This document shows, in pieces, positions 34,621 through 42,243 of a stretch of 64,000 nt of DNA. The stretch's first letter is position 1, and each line of letters opens with the position of its first letter. The notes below the pieces were generated by a model. That model was not told the origin of the DNA. It did no database searches and saw only the letters and a list, made by a program, of their open reading frames with translations. The position numbers were made by a program, and so were the translations under genes. The stretch comes from Mycobacterium sp. 852013-50091_SCH5140682 (lineage in GTDB: Bacteria; Actinomycetota; Actinomycetes; Mycobacteriales; Mycobacteriaceae), in NCBI RefSeq assembly GCF_001665685.1, contig NZ_LZTB01000030.1, positions 17,761 to 81,760 on the forward strand, given 5' to 3'.

Positions 34621-34683
34621 CGCCGAGACTACGGGTTTTCGCGTGAAATCGTCGGAAACGCACGAAAAACCGTAGTGTCGGCG
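34621..34683. terminator. Inverted repeat between the ABC pair and a convergent gene
   Basis: Arms 34621-34645 and 34661-34683 (core ACTACGG...GTTTTCGCGTG against CACGAAAAACCGTAGT) pair imperfectly around a 15-base loop. It lies between two convergent stops (34616 and 34694), so it can serve as a bidirectional terminator. The GAGACTACGG...CCGTAGT arms look like a dispersed mycobacterial element I have seen elsewhere, but that is memory and not tested. Confidence 0.6.
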
Positions 34684-34693
34684 GAGGAAAAAC

Positions 34694-35242
34694 CTATAGG
34701 TTCGGGCCCTCGGCGCGCAGATCGTCGACGTTCTTCATGGCATCCCGCAGCTTGCCCAGCCACTCCTCGGTGTGCTGACCGACCAGCTTGACCGACCAGG
34801 CCAGTGCATCGGAGCGGGACCGGGCCACGCCGGCATCGACGAGGGTGTCCAGCACCTGCCGCTCGGGCTGTTTGAGCCGGGTCATGACGGGAACGGCGAT
34901 GTGGGTGAACAGGATTCGCTCCGCGGGGGTTCCGACCTCCACACCCCAGGAGACCTTGCGGCCGAATTTGTTCTGCGCCTCGTCGGCGATCCGCATGCGC
35001 TCACCGCGGGTCTCTTCGCGGAAGCGGGCGGCCCGGCCGGAGGCTCTAGCCTCGCTCTCTCCCTCGGCGGGATCCGGCAACCGTCCGATGACGGTGATCT
35101 CTTCGCGGTCGACGACAACTGTCGGGTCGCCGGCGAACCAGGTGTCGGGCAGCCGCCCGGCGAACCATTCGGGTGCGTCGTGGGCCGGTGGTTGCTGGGC
35201 CTGTTGCCAGCCGCCGCGGCCGTGTTGATGATGTTGCTTCAT
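34694..35242 (-). CDS. Conserved mycobacterial hypothetical protein, RHH-like C-terminus
   Basis: A 182-residue soluble protein. The N-terminus is His/Gln-rich (MKQHHQHGRGGWQQAQQPP), the middle carries PTVVVDREEITVIGRLPDP and a basic helix (RAARFREETRGERMR), and the C-terminus contains LDTLVDAGVARSRSDALAWSVKLV, which resembles the two helices of ribbon-helix-helix DNA-binding proteins. The family is common in actinobacteria without assigned function. Three 8-base repeats abut the start codon (35243-35266), so it may bind its own promoter. Convergent to the ABC pair. Confidence 0.7.
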   Translation of the reverse strand: MKQHHQHGRGGWQQAQQPPAHDAPEWFAGRLPDTWFAGDPTVVVDREEITVIGRLPDPAEGESEARASGRAARFREETRGERMRIADEAQNKFGRKVSWGVEVGTPAERILFTHIAVPVMTRLKQPERQVLDTLVDAGVARSRSDALAWSVKLVGQHTEEWLGKLRDAMKNVDDLRAEGPNL

Positions 35243-35266
35243 GTATTACATGATTACACCGTTACA
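35243..35266 (-). repeat. Three tandem 8-bp repeats TGTAAYNN directly before a start codon
   Basis: On the minus strand, TGTAACGG, TGTAATCA and TGTAATAC follow each other (35266 to 35243) and run straight into the ATG at 35240-35242. The 8-base period and AT-rich content contrast with the surroundings. It is a candidate operator or a composite promoter for the gene ending at 34694; there is no room for a normal leader. Confidence 0.7.
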
Positions 35267-35321
35267 TTGCCGGTAGAGCAGCGTTCACCACCGGCGAACA
35301 CCGCAGATCAAGTGCGCGTGC

Positions 35322-35522
35322 TTACCGCTTGAGCAACAGCGCCGCGCCGCCGACCAGAATGAGCGCGACCAGCAGGAGCCCGGCCCAGCCCGGGCCCATC
35401 AGCCACCAGACCACACCCAGCACGACGAGGACTGGCGACAACGCGAACAGCACCATGCCCGGGTGCTGCTTGATGACCGCGAGGGCGCTCTGCGCACGAA
35501 CCCGGTCGATTTCCTTTGCCAT
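35322..35522 (-). CDS. Small two-helix membrane protein
   Basis: A 66-residue product, MAKEIDRVRAQSALAVIKQH followed by two hydrophobic helices (about residues 23-42 and 46-63) and the ending LLLKR. The charged N-terminus with a membrane hairpin is typical of small actinobacterial membrane proteins of unknown role. It follows the Ada-domain gene by 25 bases on the same strand and may be the tail of the alkylation-repair operon, or independent. Confidence 0.6.
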   Translation of the reverse strand: MAKEIDRVRAQSALAVIKQHPGMVLFALSPVLVVLGVVWWLMGPGWAGLLLVALILVGGAALLLKR

Positions 35523-35547
35523 GACACCAGGATGCCAGTGGCGTGCC

Positions 35548-35820
35548 CTACTGTCGCGGTCCAATGCCGGCTTTCCACCGCTGATAATCACGGGGCAGGC
35601 ACACCGCGCACGGCCGGTACCCCGCGGCCGCAGCGGTCGCCGCGTCGGCGAAGAAGACGCGGTGCGCGACATACCCGCCGGCCGCCAGTGCGCGCAGCGC
35701 CGACGGGCAGTCGAGCCGTCCGTAGATCCTGCCGCGGCGGTATCCGCCCAGCGTCCCCGGCACCGCGCTGCGGTACGGGCGACCATCTGCGCCGAGCAGG
35801 GTGTAGGACCGAGTTGTCAT
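35548..35820 (-). CDS. Stand-alone Ada metal-binding domain protein
   Basis: A 90-residue protein resembling the N-terminal zinc domain of Ada (which repairs methyl phosphotriesters in DNA): YGRLDCPSALRAL, then VFFADAATAAAAGYRPCAVCLPRDY, matching the SFYANASEALAAGFRPCKRCQP end of Ada. Cys38, Cys71 and Cys74 are present; the fourth Ada cysteine is absent and His53 may replace it. If Cys38 corresponds to the methyl acceptor, it could be a sensor or repair protein. It overlaps the 2OG-oxygenase stop region by four bases (ATGA) and is the fifth gene of the coupled operon. Confidence 0.78.
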   Translation of the reverse strand: MTTRSYTLLGADGRPYRSAVPGTLGGYRRGRIYGRLDCPSALRALAAGGYVAHRVFFADAATAAAAGYRPCAVCLPRDYQRWKAGIGPRQ

Positions 35821-36560
35821 GCCGCATCGTGGAATACGAGTCCGAGGGTGAACCGGACCCCGGAGCGCACGACCGAAACCCCGTGCCGCACCGGTGCCGC
35901 CGACCACCCCCTGGGCCTGTTTGTCCTCCTCGCGTGCGGGGCCGAGCGCACGGGGCGGTCACGCGTGGTGAACACCAGACCGTGGCCGTGTGGGATGACG
36001 ACGGCCGTGCCACGTGATTGGGCCCGCGGCCGCTGTTCGTAGAGCAGGAACTCCCCGCCGGTATGGTCCACTCCCGGATTGTTCAGGTTGATCACGACCT
36101 GCAGCGGAAAGACCATGTCGCCGTAGAGATCTCGATGCAGAGCATTCCAGTCCCCCACGCCGTACCGCAGCAGGATCGCTGTGGACTTGGTCTGTCCGGC
36201 TGTATGACACCGATGCAGCCAGTCCTCGAAGTCGTCGGGCCAGGGCGTGTCGCGGCCGAGCCTGGTCCACCACTCCCGAGCGATCGGCAACAGCTTGGGA
36301 TACAGCGCGTGCTTGAGGGCGGTGACGGCGCGGGGGTACGGCTCGGCGAAGTAGCGATACTGCCCCTCGCCGAACCTGTATCGGCCCATGTCGATGGTCG
36401 ACCGGAACCGCGTGTCATCGGGATAGAGCGCGGCGATCTCGGCGGCCTCGTCCGCCTCCAGCAGAGGTCCGGTCAGGGCACACCCCACATCGTCCAGACC
36501 CGATTGCACACTGTCCCAGTCGACCGCCTCGACCCGCTCGCGCCACTGCCCTGCACTCAT
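35817..36560 (-). CDS. 2-oxoglutarate/Fe(II) oxygenase, nucleic-acid-modifying type
   Basis: A 247-residue double-stranded beta-helix oxygenase. Iron ligands are probably HRD in WNALHRDLYGDMVFPLQVVI and the His in VVIPHGHGLVF; the Arg in GVRFTLGLVFHDA should bind 2-oxoglutarate. Sequence features (ALLRYGVGDWNALHRDL, HTGGEFLLYEQRPR) fit the Oxygenase-NA (DUF2086) family predicted to act on nucleic acids. Placed between an O6-methylguanine methyltransferase and an Ada-type protein, with 4-base overlaps on both sides, it probably demethylates alkylated bases, in the manner of AlkB though from a different family. Confidence 0.82.
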   Translation of the reverse strand: MSAGQWRERVEAVDWDSVQSGLDDVGCALTGPLLEADEAAEIAALYPDDTRFRSTIDMGRYRFGEGQYRYFAEPYPRAVTALKHALYPKLLPIAREWWTRLGRDTPWPDDFEDWLHRCHTAGQTKSTAILLRYGVGDWNALHRDLYGDMVFPLQVVINLNNPGVDHTGGEFLLYEQRPRAQSRGTAVVIPHGHGLVFTTRDRPVRSAPHARRTNRPRGWSAAPVRHGVSVVRSGVRFTLGLVFHDAA

Positions 36561-37138
36561 GCCGCGGACTCCAAGTCGAGCAGCAACCGCTTGGCGTCGA
36601 CCCCGCCGAGGTAACCACCCATCGCGCCGTCGCTGCGGACGACGCGGTGACACGGCACCACCACCGGAAGCGGGTTGGTGGCGCAGGCCGTACCGACGGC
36701 GCGCACCGCCTTCGGGTTCCCGGCCAAGCGCGCCACCGCGGCGTAGCTGGCGGTCTGGCCGTAGCCGATTTCCGGCAGATGATGCAACACGGTGCTGCGG
36801 AATCCGGCCGACAAGCGCCAATCCAGGGGCAGGTCGAATTCCCTTCGCGCCCCGGCGAAATACTCGTCGAGTTCGCGGGCAGCCAGGTCCAGCCGGCCCG
36901 GTGCGTTGAGGATGCGCGGGCTGATCCTGTCGGCCAGGGTCTGCAGCACCGCGTCGTGATCTTCCCTGGCGTAGGCCACCCGGACCATGCCTTGCTCGGT
37001 GGCGGCCAACAGCAGCTGCCCGACGGGGCTGTCGACGATACGGTAGGCGATGTCGAGCACACCGTCACGCTGCGCATCGGCAGCCAGTCGCTCCTTCAGT
37101 ACCGCCAGGTCGTGAATCATCATGTCGTCGTTGGTCAT
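36557..37138 (-). CDS. O6-alkylguanine-DNA alkyltransferase (Ogt-like), copy 1
   Basis: A 193-residue MGMT. The acceptor-cysteine motif VVVPCHRVVRSDG is complete, preceded by LPEIGYGQTASYAAVARLAG (winged-helix with the Arg/Tyr region) and followed by GAMGGYLGGVDAKRLLLDLE. The N-terminal domain has the DSPVGQLLLAATEQGMVRV fold. It transfers the alkyl group from O6-guanine or O4-thymine to its own Cys. Both ends overlap neighbours by four bases (ATGA with the sigma factor upstream and the oxygenase downstream). It differs clearly from copy 2, so this is not a recent duplication. Confidence 0.9.
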   Translation of the reverse strand: MTNDDMMIHDLAVLKERLAADAQRDGVLDIAYRIVDSPVGQLLLAATEQGMVRVAYAREDHDAVLQTLADRISPRILNAPGRLDLAARELDEYFAGARREFDLPLDWRLSAGFRSTVLHHLPEIGYGQTASYAAVARLAGNPKAVRAVGTACATNPLPVVVPCHRVVRSDGAMGGYLGGVDAKRLLLDLESAA

Positions 37139-37611
37139 CGGAGCTCTCCCTTGAATGTGCGCCGGAGCGCGGCGACGCCGTCGGCTGCGGCGCGGCGGGC
37201 GGCCGCCTCGCTGCCACCGAGGATTTCGGCGATGTCGCGGTAGGGCAGGCCTGCCAGGTAGTGATAGGCGACGGCGTGTCGCTGTTTGTCGGCGAGGCGA
37301 TCCAGCGCCTCGATGAGGTCGTCGTGATGCTCGGGTGCCGGTGGACGCGGCGGCTCCGGCACGTCGTCGACGGGAACCGCCCGTCGCGACCGGGCACGGG
37401 TGATGTCGACGGCCTTGCGGTGGGCGATGGTCACCAGCCAGGCCTCGACGTTGGCATCGCGGTCCAGGTCCGGATACGCCTTCAGCGCCGATAGGAAGGT
37501 TTCCGACCAGGCGTCGTCGGCGTCCACCGGCCCGACGATGGCGCGGCACACCCGCAACACCGTCGGACCGTGCCGACACACCACCGTCTCGAAAGGCTGT
37601 TTGACTGTCAC
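37135..37611 (-). CDS. ECF sigma factor inside the alkylation-repair operon
   Basis: A 158-residue sigma70-family protein: region 2 with CRAIVGPVDADDAWSETFLSAL and YPDLDRDANVEAWLVTIAHR, a Pro-rich linker (DDVPEPPRPPAPEHHDD), and region 4 LDRLADKQRHAVAYHYLAGLPYRDIAEILGGSEAAARRA. Start GTG 37611 is inside a GTGA overlap with the upstream methyltransferase stop; a longer start at 37653 is possible but loses the coupling. No anti-sigma gene is adjacent, so activity may be controlled by expression or by one of the co-encoded repair proteins. It likely transcribes this operon in response to alkylation. Confidence 0.85.
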   Translation of the reverse strand: MTVKQPFETVVCRHGPTVLRVCRAIVGPVDADDAWSETFLSALKAYPDLDRDANVEAWLVTIAHRKAVDITRARSRRAVPVDDVPEPPRPPAPEHHDDLIEALDRLADKQRHAVAYHYLAGLPYRDIAEILGGSEAAARRAAADGVAALRRTFKGELR

Positions 37612-38177
37612 ACTCTGTAGACGCTCCGTCGACGAGTTTCGTGAGGTGTCCATCGTGGCAGATCTGTTTCGGCGACAGCAGCGTGTCGATGCTCGCGTTC
37701 GAGTTCCAGCAGTCGCCGCTTGCGGGCGAGGCCGCCGGCGTAGCCGGTGAGCTTGCCGCCCTGCCCCACCACGCGATGGCAGGGCACCACGATCGACAGC
37801 GGGTTGCGTCCGACCGCCGCGCCGACCTGCTGGGCCGTCGCCCCGTCGATCTGGGCCGCCAGCGCCCCGTAGGTGGTGGTCACGCCGTAGGGAATGCGCG
37901 CGACCAACTGCCACACCGCAATCTGAAGCGGATCGCCGTGCACGCTCAGCGCCAGCTCGAACTGCGTGCGCTCACCGGCCAGGTACTCGTCGAGCTGACC
38001 GATCACCTGGTCGAAGCCGTGATCGCGCTGCGGCCCGAAGGTGGCCGCGCTCGGCCGGTACCAGTGATGCGGGAAATACAGTCCGCACAAACCTGTTTCA
38101 TTCCGGACCAGGGTGAGCCGGCCCAGCGCGTTCTGCACCTCGCAATGCCATGCCGGCGAGCTCTGACAGTCGGACAT
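37608..38177 (-). CDS. ogt: O6-alkylguanine-DNA alkyltransferase (Ogt-like), copy 2
   Basis: A 189-residue MGMT and first gene of the coupled operon. Acceptor motif IVVPCHRVVGQGGKLTGYAGG, winged helix LVARIPYGVTTTYGALAAQI, and DEYLAGERTQFELAL before it. The C-terminus is extended by about 25 basic residues (RHAAVAETDLPRWTPHETRR). ATG 38177 has AAAGGAG six bases upstream, the only strong ribosome binding site in the operon. It sits 70 bases after the copper ATPase stop on the same strand; a weak CCCGGG hairpin (38224-38238) and the operon promoter must lie in that gap. Confidence 0.92.
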   Translation of the reverse strand: MSDCQSSPAWHCEVQNALGRLTLVRNETGLCGLYFPHHWYRPSAATFGPQRDHGFDQVIGQLDEYLAGERTQFELALSVHGDPLQIAVWQLVARIPYGVTTTYGALAAQIDGATAQQVGAAVGRNPLSIVVPCHRVVGQGGKLTGYAGGLARKRRLLELEREHRHAAVAETDLPRWTPHETRRRSVYRV

Positions 38178-38247
38178 CTCGGACTCCTTTCGTCGCGACC
38201 TGCGCGCAACTAGGAGGAAGACGCCCGGGCGCCCCGGGATGTGAGGT

Positions 38248-40443
38248 CTACCGAAAACGGCGCAGCCGCAGACTGTTGCTGACCACGAACACCGACGAGA
38301 ACGCCATCGCGGCGCCGGCCAGCATCGGGTTGAGCAGCCCGGCCGCAGCCAGGGGCAGCGCTGCGACGTTGTACGCGAACGCCCAGAACAGGTTTCCCTT
38401 GATGGTCGCGAGCGTGCGCCGCGACAACCGGATGGCGTCCGGGGCGGCCCGCAGGTCACCGCGCACCAGGGTCAGGTCACTGGCCTCGATGGCGACGTCG
38501 GTGCCGGTTCCCATCGCGAGCCCCAGGTCGGCCTGGGCCAGTGCGGCGGCATCGTTGACGCCGTCGCCGACCATCGCGACCACGGCGCCGTCGCTCTGCA
38601 GCCGTTTGATCACGTCGACCTTGTCCTGCGGCAGCACCTCGGCATAAACCTCGTCGATGCCTACCTGTTCGGCGATGGCACGGGCGGCCGCCTGGTTGTC
38701 GCCGGTCAGCATGATCGGGGTGAGGCCGAGCCCACGCAGTTGCGCGATGGCTTCTGCGGAGGTGGGCTTGACGGCGTCGGCCACCACGAGCACGGCCCGG
38801 GCCGCACCGTCCCATCCGACCGCGACTGCGGTACGTCCTTGCGCCTCGGCATCGCGCACGGCCGCGTCGAGCGTGTCCGGCAGCGGCAGTGCCCAATCGG
38901 CCAGCAGTCGGCGCCGGCCGACCACGACGGCGTGGCCGTCGACAACGCCCTGCACACCGAGCCCGGCGACATTGCCGAAGTTCTCCACCGCGGGCAGATC
39001 GCCGACCTTGTCGCGCGCGCCTGTCGCAATTGCCTTGGCAATCGGGTGTTCCGACGCGTTTTCCAGGGCTCCGGCCAGGCGCAGCGCTTCGGCGTCGTCG
39101 ACACCTTCGGCGGTGATCACGTCGAGCAGCGTCATCGCGCCGGTGGTGACGGTCCCGGTCTTGTCGAGCACGATGGTGTCGACCTTGCGGGTGGATTCCA
39201 GCACCTCGGGTCCTTTGATGAGGATGCCCAATTGCGCTCCGCGCCCTGTACCGACCAGCAGCGCGGTGGGGGTCGCCAGCCCGAGGGCGCACGGGCAGGC
39301 AATGATCAACACTGCCACGGCCGCGGTGAACGCGGCGGCCACCGAACCACCGGTGCCGATCCAGAAGCCCAGCGTGGCCACCGCCAGTGCGATGACGATC
39401 GGCACGAAGATGCCCGAAATCCGATCAGCCAACCGCTGCGCCTGCGCCTTGCCGTTCTGCGCGTCTTCGACCAGCCGGGCCATCTGCGCCAACTGGGTGT
39501 CGGAGCCGATCCGGTTGGCGCGCACCACAAGCCGGCCGCCCACGTTGACGGTGGCACCGACCACCTGATCGCCCGGGCCGACCTCGACCGGAACCGACTC
39601 GCCGGTCAGCATGGATGCGTCGACGGCCGACGAGCCCTCGGCAACCACACCGTCGGTCGCGATCTTCTCCCCCGGCCGCACCACGAACTCGTCGCCGACC
39701 CTCAGGTCATCGATCGGAATCCGTTGTTCGACACCGTTTCTGCGCACCTCGACATCCTTCGCGCCCAGCTCGAGCAACGCGCGCAGCGCCGCTCCCGCAC
39801 GGCGTTTGGACCTGGCCTCGAAGTAGCGCCCGGCCAGGATGAACGTGGTGACGCCGGCGGCGACCTCGAGATAGATGTTTCCGGTGCCGTCGGTGCGAGA
39901 GATGGTCAGCGCGAACGGGTGCGTCATGCCCGCCACCCCGGCGGTGCCGAAGAACAGCGCGTAGAGCGACCACCCGAACGCGGCGAGCGTGCCCATCGAG
40001 ATCAGCGTGTCCATGGTGGCCGTGCCGTGCCGCAGATTGACCCACGCGGCGCGGTGGAACGGCCAGGCTCCCCACACCACGACGGGTGCGGCCAGGGTCA
40101 GCGACAGCCACTGCCAGTTGGTGAATTGCAGGGCAGGCACCATGGCCATCGCGATGACCGGTACGGCCAGCACGGCCGAGATGATCAGCCGGGTCCTCAG
40201 CGATGCCGTCGGATCATCGTTCCCAGCAACAGTTTCCGGCTCCGGCGTCGGCACGTGCGCGGTATATCCCGCGTCCTCCACCACCTTGATCAGCGTCTCC
40301 GCCGGAACATCACCGTCGACGTGGGCCTTCTCGGTCGCGTAGTTCACGGTCGCGGTGACGCCGTCGAGCTTGTTCAGCTTCTTCTCGATGCGTGTGGCAC
40401 ACGAGGCGCAGGTCATACCGTCGATCTGCAGTTCCACGCTCAT
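38248..40443 (-). CDS. copA: Copper-exporting P-type ATPase (CopA/CtpV-like)
   Basis: A 731-residue P1B-type ATPase. N-terminal heavy-metal domain with [14 protein letters not shown] (CXXC at residues 12-15 approximately), eight predicted membrane helices, the translocation motif [12 protein letters not shown], phosphorylation site DKTGTVTTG and the hinge [22 protein letters not shown] plus an N-terminal CXXC domain indicates Cu(I) export. It overlaps the upstream 276-residue protein gene by four bases (ATGA) and is the third gene from the CsoR-type palindrome at 41492-41508, after copZ and its exported partner. Confidence 0.93.
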   Translation of the reverse strand: MSVELQIDGMTCASCATRIEKKLNKLDGVTATVNYATEKAHVDGDVPAETLIKVVEDAGYTAHVPTPEPETVAGNDDPTASLRTRLIISAVLAVPVIAMAMVPALQFTNWQWLSLTLAAPVVVWGAWPFHRAAWVNLRHGTATMDTLISMGTLAAFGWSLYALFFGTAGVAGMTHPFALTISRTDGTGNIYLEVAAGVTTFILAGRYFEARSKRRAGAALRALLELGAKDVEVRRNGVEQRIPIDDLRVGDEFVVRPGEKIATDGVVAEGSSAVDASMLTGESVPVEVGPGDQVVGATVNVGGRLVVRANRIGSDTQLAQMARLVEDAQNGKAQAQRLADRISGIFVPIVIALAVATLGFWIGTGGSVAAAFTAAVAVLIIACPCALGLATPTALLVGTGRGAQLGILIKGPEVLESTRKVDTIVLDKTGTVTTGAMTLLDVITAEGVDDAEALRLAGALENASEHPIAKAIATGARDKVGDLPAVENFGNVAGLGVQGVVDGHAVVVGRRRLLADWALPLPDTLDAAVRDAEAQGRTAVAVGWDGAARAVLVVADAVKPTSAEAIAQLRGLGLTPIMLTGDNQAAARAIAEQVGIDEVYAEVLPQDKVDVIKRLQSDGAVVAMVGDGVNDAAALAQADLGLAMGTGTDVAIEASDLTLVRGDLRAAPDAIRLSRRTLATIKGNLFWAFAYNVAALPLAAAGLLNPMLAGAAMAFSSVFVVSNSLRLRRFR

Positions 40444-41270
40444 CTCGCCCTCACAGTGAACTCGGCGGTGTGCACCTTGTCTTGGTGCTTGAAATCCAGG
40501 TACAGCCGATAGGACCCGGCGCTGGGAAACTCGGTGTGGAACCGGATCTCGGGTCCGGCGGGCGTGACGCCGTCGCCGGGTTCGCCCATCGGATGCACGT
40601 GCAGGTACGCCAGATCCTCGGCGCGCAGCGCAACTAGATGCCCGTAGGCACCGAGGTAGGGCTGCAGGTCGGTGACGGGCGCGCCGTTGCGGGTGACCGA
40701 GAGCGTCAGCTCCGAGGCGGCTCCGGCCGTCGGCTCGCCCGACAGTGCGACGGTGTAGCCGTCGACGCTCGCCGTGGTGGAAACCGGCGGCAGCGGTTGC
40801 GGGTCGTAGCGCCCGGCGACGTGCAGGTCCGCACCGAGCGTCACCGATTCCCCACCTGCGGGGACGAAGTCGGCGAACACCCGGTACACACCGGCGGTGC
40901 TCAGATTCAGCGGGACACTCCAGGTTCCTGCGCTGTCACGCACCGGGTGCACGTGCTGATACGCGGTGAAGTCGCGACGCGCGACGATGAGATGAAGTTC
41001 TTTGTCGTGACTGACGGCGTAGTCGGTCACCGGTGCGCCGGACGGGTCCCTGATGAGGAACCGCAGCGGCACCTGAGGACCCGCCGCGGCGAGCGACTGC
41101 TCCAGTTGCAGGGTGTAGCGGTTCTCGCCGGACGGCCCGGCAGGCTCCGCATGCTCGGCGTGCCCTGCGGGTGCGCCGGCGGGTCCGAAGACAGCGCCGA
41201 TCCCGAACGCAGCGGCGAACACCACCGCGAGCGCGGCGGCGAATGCGGCGATCTTCGTGGCGGCGCTCAT
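40440..41270 (-). CDS. Exported/membrane-anchored protein of the copper operon
   Basis: A 276-residue protein with one N-terminal membrane segment ([20 protein letters not shown]) and an extracytoplasmic part holding a His-rich start ([10 protein letters not shown]) and two beta-sandwich-like halves, each with a His motif: [14 protein letters not shown] and [15 protein letters not shown]. The paired HVHP motifs suggest metal binding. I do not know a named family; similar proteins occur next to actinobacterial copper ATPases. It overlaps copA by four bases and begins four bases after copZ, so all three are one operon. Confidence 0.75.
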   Translation of the reverse strand: MSAATKIAAFAAALAVVFAAAFGIGAVFGPAGAPAGHAEHAEPAGPSGENRYTLQLEQSLAAAGPQVPLRFLIRDPSGAPVTDYAVSHDKELHLIVARRDFTAYQHVHPVRDSAGTWSVPLNLSTAGVYRVFADFVPAGGESVTLGADLHVAGRYDPQPLPPVSTTASVDGYTVALSGEPTAGAASELTLSVTRNGAPVTDLQPYLGAYGHLVALRAEDLAYLHVHPMGEPGDGVTPAGPEIRFHTEFPSAGSYRLYLDFKHQDKVHTAEFTVRAR

Positions 41271-41274
41271 CGAC

Positions 41275-41481
41275 TCAGCTCGCGACCTGATAGCCGGCCT
41301 CGGCGACGGCGGCATTGATGGCGTCCGTGTCGACGGCCGCATCGCTTTCGATCGTGACCAGGCCGGTCTGCAGGTCGACGTCGACGCCGGTGACCCCCGG
41401 GATTCCGCCGACCTCTTCCCGCACAGAGGAGACGCAATGTCCGCAGGTCATGCCGGTGACAGTGATGGTCTGGATGCTCAT
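41275..41481 (-). CDS. copZ: Copper chaperone CopZ-like heavy-metal domain protein
   Basis: A 68-residue single ferredoxin-like heavy-metal domain: TVTGMTCGHCVSSVREEVG with the CXXC metal site at residues 13-16 approximately, and VTGVDVDLQTGLVTI on strand 2-3. It would carry Cu(I) to CopA. First gene of the copper operon; its start lies 10 bases from a palindrome of the CsoR-operator type. Confidence 0.92.
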   Translation of the reverse strand: MSIQTITVTGMTCGHCVSSVREEVGGIPGVTGVDVDLQTGLVTIESDAAVDTDAINAAVAEAGYQVAS

Positions 41482-41491
41482 GACTCATACT

Positions 41492-41508
41492 ATACCCCCC
41501 TAGGGTAT
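41492..41508. promoter_or_regulatory. CsoR-type copper operator between copZ and the response regulator
   Basis: ATACCC CCCTA GGGTAT is a perfect 6-base inverted repeat with 5-base spacer, the form known for CsoR repressor sites (TACCC-N5-GGGTA). It is central in a divergent region of only about 40 bases, so one site could control both the copZ operon and the two-component genes. No csoR gene is in the window. Confidence 0.7.
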
Positions 41509-41523
41509 GAAAGGGGGATGCTC

Positions 41524-42243
41524 GTGCACCATGAAGTGGTGGACCCAACACCGGCCGGCTACCGCGCCCTGGTCGTCGACGACGAAACCGCTCTGGCAGG
41601 CGTTGTCGCCAGCTACCTCGAGCGCGAGCAGTTCGAGGTCAGTCTCGCGCACACGGGACCCGAGGCGCTGGCCCTCGCCCGCGAGGTGGATCCCGACGTC
41701 GTGATCCTCGACCTGGGCCTGCCGGGGATCGACGGCATCGAGGTGTGCCGCCGACTGCGCACCTTCTCCGACGCCTACGTGGTGATGCTCACCGCCCGCG
41801 ACACCGAGCTCGACACGATCGTCGGGCTGTCCGTCGGGGCCGACGACTATCTGACCAAGCCGTTCAGCCCGCGCGAGCTGGTCGCCCGGGTCCGCGCGAT
41901 GCTGCGCCGGCCGCGCAGCACCACCGCGACCGCCGAGAACGATCGGGTGTTCGGACCGCTGCGCATCGACGTTGCGGGACGCCAGGTGTCGATCGCCGAC
42001 GAGCCGATCGTGCTGACCCGCACCGAGTTCGACGTGCTCGCCGCACTCTCGGCGCATCCGGGCGTGGTCTTGAGCAGGCGCCAGTTGCTCGAAAAAGTCT
42101 GGGAGCCAGGATATGTCGGTAGCGAACACCTCGTCGACGTCCATATCGGTCACCTGCGCCGCAAGCTCGGCGACGACCCGGGCGATCCACGGTATGTGAT
42201 TACGGTCCGCGGGGTCGGATACCGGATGGGCACCGGCCGGTGA
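41524..42243 (+). CDS. OmpR-family response regulator of the copper island
   Basis: A 239-residue regulator: receiver with VVDDETALA, phosphorylatable Asp in VVILDLGLPGIDG, LTARDTE and TKPFSPREL; winged-helix domain with LTRTEFDVLAALS, VWEPGYVGSEHLVDVHI and ending VRGVGYRMGTGR. GTG 41524 is chosen because AAGGGGG lies six bases upstream; ATG 41518 would touch the ribosome binding site. It is coupled to the kinase by a GTGA overlap and divergent from copZ, so it probably answers copper or envelope stress, though the signal is not shown by sequence. Confidence 0.87.
   Translation: MHHEVVDPTPAGYRALVVDDETALAGVVASYLEREQFEVSLAHTGPEALALAREVDPDVVILDLGLPGIDGIEVCRRLRTFSDAYVVMLTARDTELDTIVGLSVGADDYLTKPFSPRELVARVRAMLRRPRSTTATAENDRVFGPLRIDVAGRQVSIADEPIVLTRTEFDVLAALSAHPGVVLSRRQLLEKVWEPGYVGSEHLVDVHIGHLRRKLGDDPGDPRYVITVRGVGYRMGTGR

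Noticed and set aside
38178..38247. Strong terminator separating copA from the ogt operon
   Set aside because: Only a short CCCGGG hairpin with a 3-base loop is present and no U-tract; it is too weak to call, so read-through between the operons remains possible.
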